Origin: JBOFMT01 sp051658525
GTDB lineage: Bacteria; Bacillota_I; Bacilli_A; Erysipelotrichales; Erysipelotrichaceae
Assembly (NCBI GenBank): GCA_051658525.1
Contig: JBOFMT010000078.1
Coordinates: 1 to 17,519, forward strand
Direction of reading: 5' to 3'
DNA length: 17,519 nucleotides
Shown piece by piece: positions 15,401-17,519 of the stretch. Under the pieces are notes generated by a model. That model did not search any database, was not told the origin of the DNA, and saw nothing but the letters and a program-made list of their open reading frames with translations. The first letter of the stretch is position 1. Every line of letters begins with the position of its first letter. Made by a program: the position numbers and the translations under genes.

Positions 15401-16145
15401 TTTGGATGGCACACTGTATAGTGGTCACCAACGAATTGATGGGGCACTAGAATTTATTCAATATTTACAAGAAACGAAGCAAGCCTTCGTTTTTCTTACA
15501 AATAATGCCTCACGTACCAAAAAACAAAATGTAGAGCACCTAGAATCTTTAGGCTTTACTGGAATTAAGGAGGAGCATTTCTTTACCTCTGCCATGGCAG
15601 CGGCCCAGTATGTCGCTCAAACCTATGAAGCGCGTCGTGCATTTTATCTTGGAATGGATGGCTTAGAGGAAGCATTGCTTGCATCGGGCTTTACCCTAGT
15701 ACAAGAACAAGCGGATTTTGTCTTTGTAGGTTTGGATAAAATGGGAACCTATTCAAAATATTCGCAAGCATTAGAAAATCTAATGTCAGGGGCAATCCTA
15801 GTAGGAACCAACCACGATCGTAAATTACCTTATAACAATACCTATCATATCGGAAATGGAGCGATAGTGACCATGTTGGAGTATGCAAGTGGTCAATCTT
15901 CACTAAAAATTGGAAAACCTTATCCCACAATCTTGCAAATGGCTTGTAATTATTATAAAGTTAAGAAAGAAGACATGGTTATGATTGGTGATAATTTAGA
16001 AACCGATATTCTTTTGGGAGTCCATGCAGAAATCGACACGATTTTTGTAACAACGGGTGTCCATACAAGTGAAGATTGCTCGCGATTGCAGATCTTACCA
16101 ACTAGAACCATTTCAACATTAAAAGAGCTAATTGTCGAAAAATGA
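15387..16145 (+). CDS. HAD-family IIA phosphatase, NagD/YutF-like
   Basis: This 252-residue cytoplasmic hydrolase has all HAD motifs: D5 and D7 in 'DLDGTLYSG' (motif I), 'FLTNNASRT' (motif II, T38), K177 in 'KIGKPYP' (motif III), and 'MIGDNLETDILLG' with D202 and D207 (motif IV). The C2-type cap between motifs II and III marks subfamily IIA (NagD, AraL, YutF), which dephosphorylates small phosphates such as sugar phosphates and nucleotides; the true substrate is unknown. It overlaps pilT by 14 nt, with an AAAGGA site inside pilT, so its translation is tied to the pilus operon, though no functional link is evident. No clear terminator follows. Confidence 0.92.
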   Translation: MYLIDLDGTLYSGHQRIDGALEFIQYLQETKQAFVFLTNNASRTKKQNVEHLESLGFTGIKEEHFFTSAMAAAQYVAQTYEARRAFYLGMDGLEEALLASGFTLVQEQADFVFVGLDKMGTYSKYSQALENLMSGAILVGTNHDRKLPYNNTYHIGNGAIVTMLEYASGQSSLKIGKPYPTILQMACNYYKVKKEDMVMIGDNLETDILLGVHAEIDTIFVTTGVHTSEDCSRLQILPTRTISTLKELIVEK

Positions 16146-16186
16146 TGAAAAAAAGCGAATTTTTGATATTTTATTTGGTAAATTCA

Positions 16187-16215
16187 TTGACAAAGGGTTT
16201 TGGAAAGTGTAAGAT
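16187..16215 (+). promoter_or_regulatory. Sigma-A promoter of the intergenic RNA
   Basis: A perfect TTGACA (16187-16192) and TAAGAT (16210-16215) are separated by 17 bp. Expected transcription start is around 16220-16223. It is the best -35 in the window. The first feature downstream is a structured non-coding stretch ending in a terminator, not a gene start. Confidence 0.8.
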
Positions 16216-16249
16216 AGTCATCGGTAGTAATACCTAAGATAACGATTAT

Positions 16250-16286
16250 CCTATAAATCCATTTCCCCCCCACCCGGATTTATAGG
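16250..16286. repeat. Perfect 11-bp inverted repeat with C-rich spacer
   Basis: CCTATAAATCC at 16250-16260 is exactly repeated in inverse at 16276-16286 around 15 nt dominated by C. Within the RNA candidate it forms the central hairpin. A protein-binding palindrome is the alternative, but 15 nt is a wide spacer and the position downstream of the promoter favours RNA. Confidence 0.9.
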
Positions 16287-16330
16287 TTATCCCCCCAAAT
16301 ATAATAATATAAATCGTTATTTATCATCAT

Positions 16331-16357
16331 GGAGACGCAATTGCGTCTTTTTCTTTT
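16331..16357 (+). terminator. Intrinsic terminator between the RNA and the cyclase gene
   Basis: AGACGC (16333-16338) pairs with GCGTCT (16343-16348) around AATT, extendable by two G-U pairs, followed by TTTTCTTTT (16349-16357). It ends the small RNA. Because no good promoter is seen after it, the cyclase gene probably depends on read-through here. I see no upstream segment complementary to the stem that could act as antiterminator. Confidence 0.8.
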
Positions 16358-16365
16358 ATATTCGA

Positions 16366-16374
16366 GGGGGAAAT
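16366..16374 (+). promoter_or_regulatory. G5 ribosome binding site of the cyclase gene
   Basis: GGGGGAAAT lies just before the ATG at 16376. It is the exact reverse complement of ATTTCCCCC (16261-16269) in the loop of the upstream hairpin, so the loop could pair with and hide this site in cis on a read-through transcript, or in trans. Confidence 0.6.
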
Positions 16375-16375
16375 T

Positions 16376-17519
16376 ATGATCCATATCATCACAAAAGATC
16401 CTACATTTTATAGCGATTGGAAACATCGCTTAGAGGATCTAGGTATTGAAAATGCCATCTATTTAAATCAAAAACCAAACCGATACAGCGCATCTTTACA
16501 ACTACTAGATAGCCGCTTACAGGAAGAAATACAATTACAAACCAAAACGCACACCATTTGTGTATCGCGTGAAAAAGAGGAACTCGGGCTCAGTTTATCT
16601 GACCCGGATCAAGTTATTTTGGATACATTACGTCATCAAGAAAAAACATATCAATTAGAAAGTGAAAAACATTTTTATCAAGTTTTGAGTGCCCACGCGC
16701 CATTTTTATGTTGGGTAAAAGATGAAAATCATCGCTTTTTATATTGTAATGAAGCATTTACTACGTATGCTGGATTACAGGATGAATCGTACTATATGAA
16801 ACGCTCTCACGAAATATGGGGGACGGATCAAGTACGCTGTGAACCCCATGATCGAAAAGTTATGCAGGAAAAAATTGAGTTACGCTATCACGATTTTTTA
16901 CCATCCAAAGATCAAATAAAAGAATTTGAAATTCGAAAAATTCCTCTAATGGACGAAGTAGGGGAAATCGAAGGGGTATTAAGTTATGCCTACGATATTA
17001 GTAATGTAAAGAAAATGGAAGGATTGATGGATACCCTCATCAATAATATTCCCTTTCGTGTATGGTTTAAAGATACCGAAGGGAAGTTTATTAAGCTCAA
17101 TCAATTACATGCTGATTTTTTCGAAGCGAAAAGTGAAGATTTAATTGGTGTTTGTGAATATGATTTATTGGAAGAAAATAAAATGGAAATTATCGCCAAT
17201 GACGAAGAGTTGATTGTACAACCCAATTCAACTATTTCGTATTGGAGCGAAGAGGGTCCACAAGGTAAACATGAATATAAAGTATATAAAACAAGTGTGA
17301 TTGACGAGCAAGGAAAGATTGCTGGAATCTCTGGTTTTGCACAAGATATTACTGAAATCAATCGAACGCACCGTGCGATTCGTAAATTAGCCTATCGCGA
17401 TCCCTTGACCAACCTTTATAATGTGCGCTATATTCGCGAGCAAATCAATGCACGTTTAGCAAACGATGAACCGGTCAATCTTGCGTTGTTGGATTTGGAC
17501 AATTTTAAAACAATCAACG
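16376..17519 (+). CDS. PAS-PAS-GGDEF diguanylate cyclase, 3' end missing
   Basis: The frame stays open from ATG 16376 to the window edge, giving 381 residues of an incomplete protein. Residues 1-95 (MIHIITKDPTFYSDW...) look like a short alpha-beta domain, possibly a pseudo-receiver, but I do not recognise it firmly. Residues about 98-212 form a first PAS fold ('FLCWVKDENHRFLYCNEAF', ending 'YAYDISNVKKM'), and 214-328 a second ('FRVWFKDTEGKFIKLNQLH', ending 'FAQDITEINR'). From about 336 the start of a GGDEF domain is clear: 'LAYRDPLTNLYN' and 'LALLDLDNFKTIN' with the metal-binding aspartate region. The GG(D/E)EF motif itself lies beyond the window, so catalytic competence cannot be judged. There is no membrane segment, so it would sense a cytoplasmic signal and make c-di-GMP. 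Confidence 0.88.
   Translation, partial: MIHIITKDPTFYSDWKHRLEDLGIENAIYLNQKPNRYSASLQLLDSRLQEEIQLQTKTHTICVSREKEELGLSLSDPDQVILDTLRHQEKTYQLESEKHFYQVLSAHAPFLCWVKDENHRFLYCNEAFTTYAGLQDESYYMKRSHEIWGTDQVRCEPHDRKVMQEKIELRYHDFLPSKDQIKEFEIRKIPLMDEVGEIEGVLSYAYDISNVKKMEGLMDTLINNIPFRVWFKDTEGKFIKLNQLHADFFEAKSEDLIGVCEYDLLEENKMEIIANDEELIVQPNSTISYWSEEGPQGKHEYKVYKTSVIDEQGKIAGISGFAQDITEINRTHRAIRKLAYRDPLTNLYNVRYIREQINARLANDEPVNLALLDLDNFKTIN

Larger units (their letters stand above)
16222..16357 (+). ncRNA. Candidate C-rich small RNA or regulatory leader
   Basis: The interval runs from the predicted start to a terminator U run, about 135 nt. By eye it folds into: a 4-bp hairpin with a GTAA (GNRA-type) loop at 16223-16234; an outer stem 16237-16247 with 16312-16322; inside it an 11-bp perfect stem 16250-16260 with 16276-16286 and a 15-nt loop ATTTCCCCCCCACCC; a single-stranded C6 run at 16291-16296; then a terminator. 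The segment GATAA (16238-16242) has three possible partners (TTATC at 16246, 16287, 16321), so alternative folds exist. I find no credible open frame and no match to riboswitch classes I know. C-rich loops are typical of Gram-positive small RNAs that mask ribosome binding sites. It may instead be the 5' leader of the downstream cyclase gene. Confidence 0.6.

Noticed and set aside
16146..16170. Terminator after the HAD gene
   Set aside because: Only an A-rich run followed by T residues that could form a weak A-T stem; no GC-rich stem. Not supportable as a terminator.
16300..16305. TATAAT as a second promoter for the cyclase gene
   Set aside because: No -35 match at 16-18 bp and no TG extension. 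The stretch is generally AT-rich, and a terminator lies between it and the gene.
16222..16357. A c-di-GMP riboswitch upstream of the cyclase gene
   Set aside because: The conserved GEMM-I segments and the class II pseudoknot elements that I know are absent. The C-rich loop and the simple nested hairpins do not match other known riboswitch families either.

Overview
The window looks like chromosome of a low-GC Gram-positive bacterium (Bacillota). The evidence is the AT-rich sequence, the strong AGGAGG-type ribosome binding sites, the sufCDSUB gene order with SufU in place of SufA/SufE, the PrsA-type foldases and the type IV pilus locus without secretin genes. A member of the Erysipelotrichia is my best guess, but that is inference. 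There are 18 genes: 17 complete and one cut by the right edge. I saw no tRNA, rRNA, CRISPR or insertion sequence.

Left part (1-2500, minus strand): a HIT-family nucleotide hydrolase with its own promoter and terminators, then a two-gene operon of secreted foldases. One is a membrane-anchored parvulin; the other is a PrsA-like lipoprotein whose isomerase domain looks degenerate. This operon diverges from the suf operon across about 150 bp that carries two good, oppositely oriented sigma-A promoters.

Middle (2500-7770, plus strand): sufC-sufD-sufS-sufU-sufB, the SUF iron-sulfur cluster assembly machine, tightly packed. A 5-formyltetrahydrofolate cyclo-ligase follows, overlapping sufB and probably starting at TTG. 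No terminator is visible before the next block.

Pilus locus (7809-15400): pilC, a PilM-PilN fusion protein, pilO and two type IV prepilins on the plus strand; the prepilin peptidase pilD on the minus strand; then pilB and pilT on the plus strand. PilB keeps an N-terminal tandem motif resembling the c-di-GMP-binding MshEN fold. No convincing major pilin gene lies in the window. A HAD-family phosphatase overlaps the end of pilT.

Right end (16146-17519): a 230-bp intergenic stretch holds a strong promoter, a long hairpin with a C-rich 15-nt loop, a second C6 run and an intrinsic terminator. This looks like a small RNA or a regulatory leader of about 135 nt. Next comes the start of a PAS-PAS-GGDEF diguanylate cyclase, cut by the window edge. 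The C-rich loop is perfectly complementary over 9 nt to the ribosome binding site of this gene, and over 9 nt to that of pilO; it matches the pilC and pilM sites with one mismatch. Together with the c-di-GMP motif in PilB, this suggests an untested circuit linking a C-rich RNA, a diguanylate cyclase and the pilus. I consider this the most interesting part of the window.
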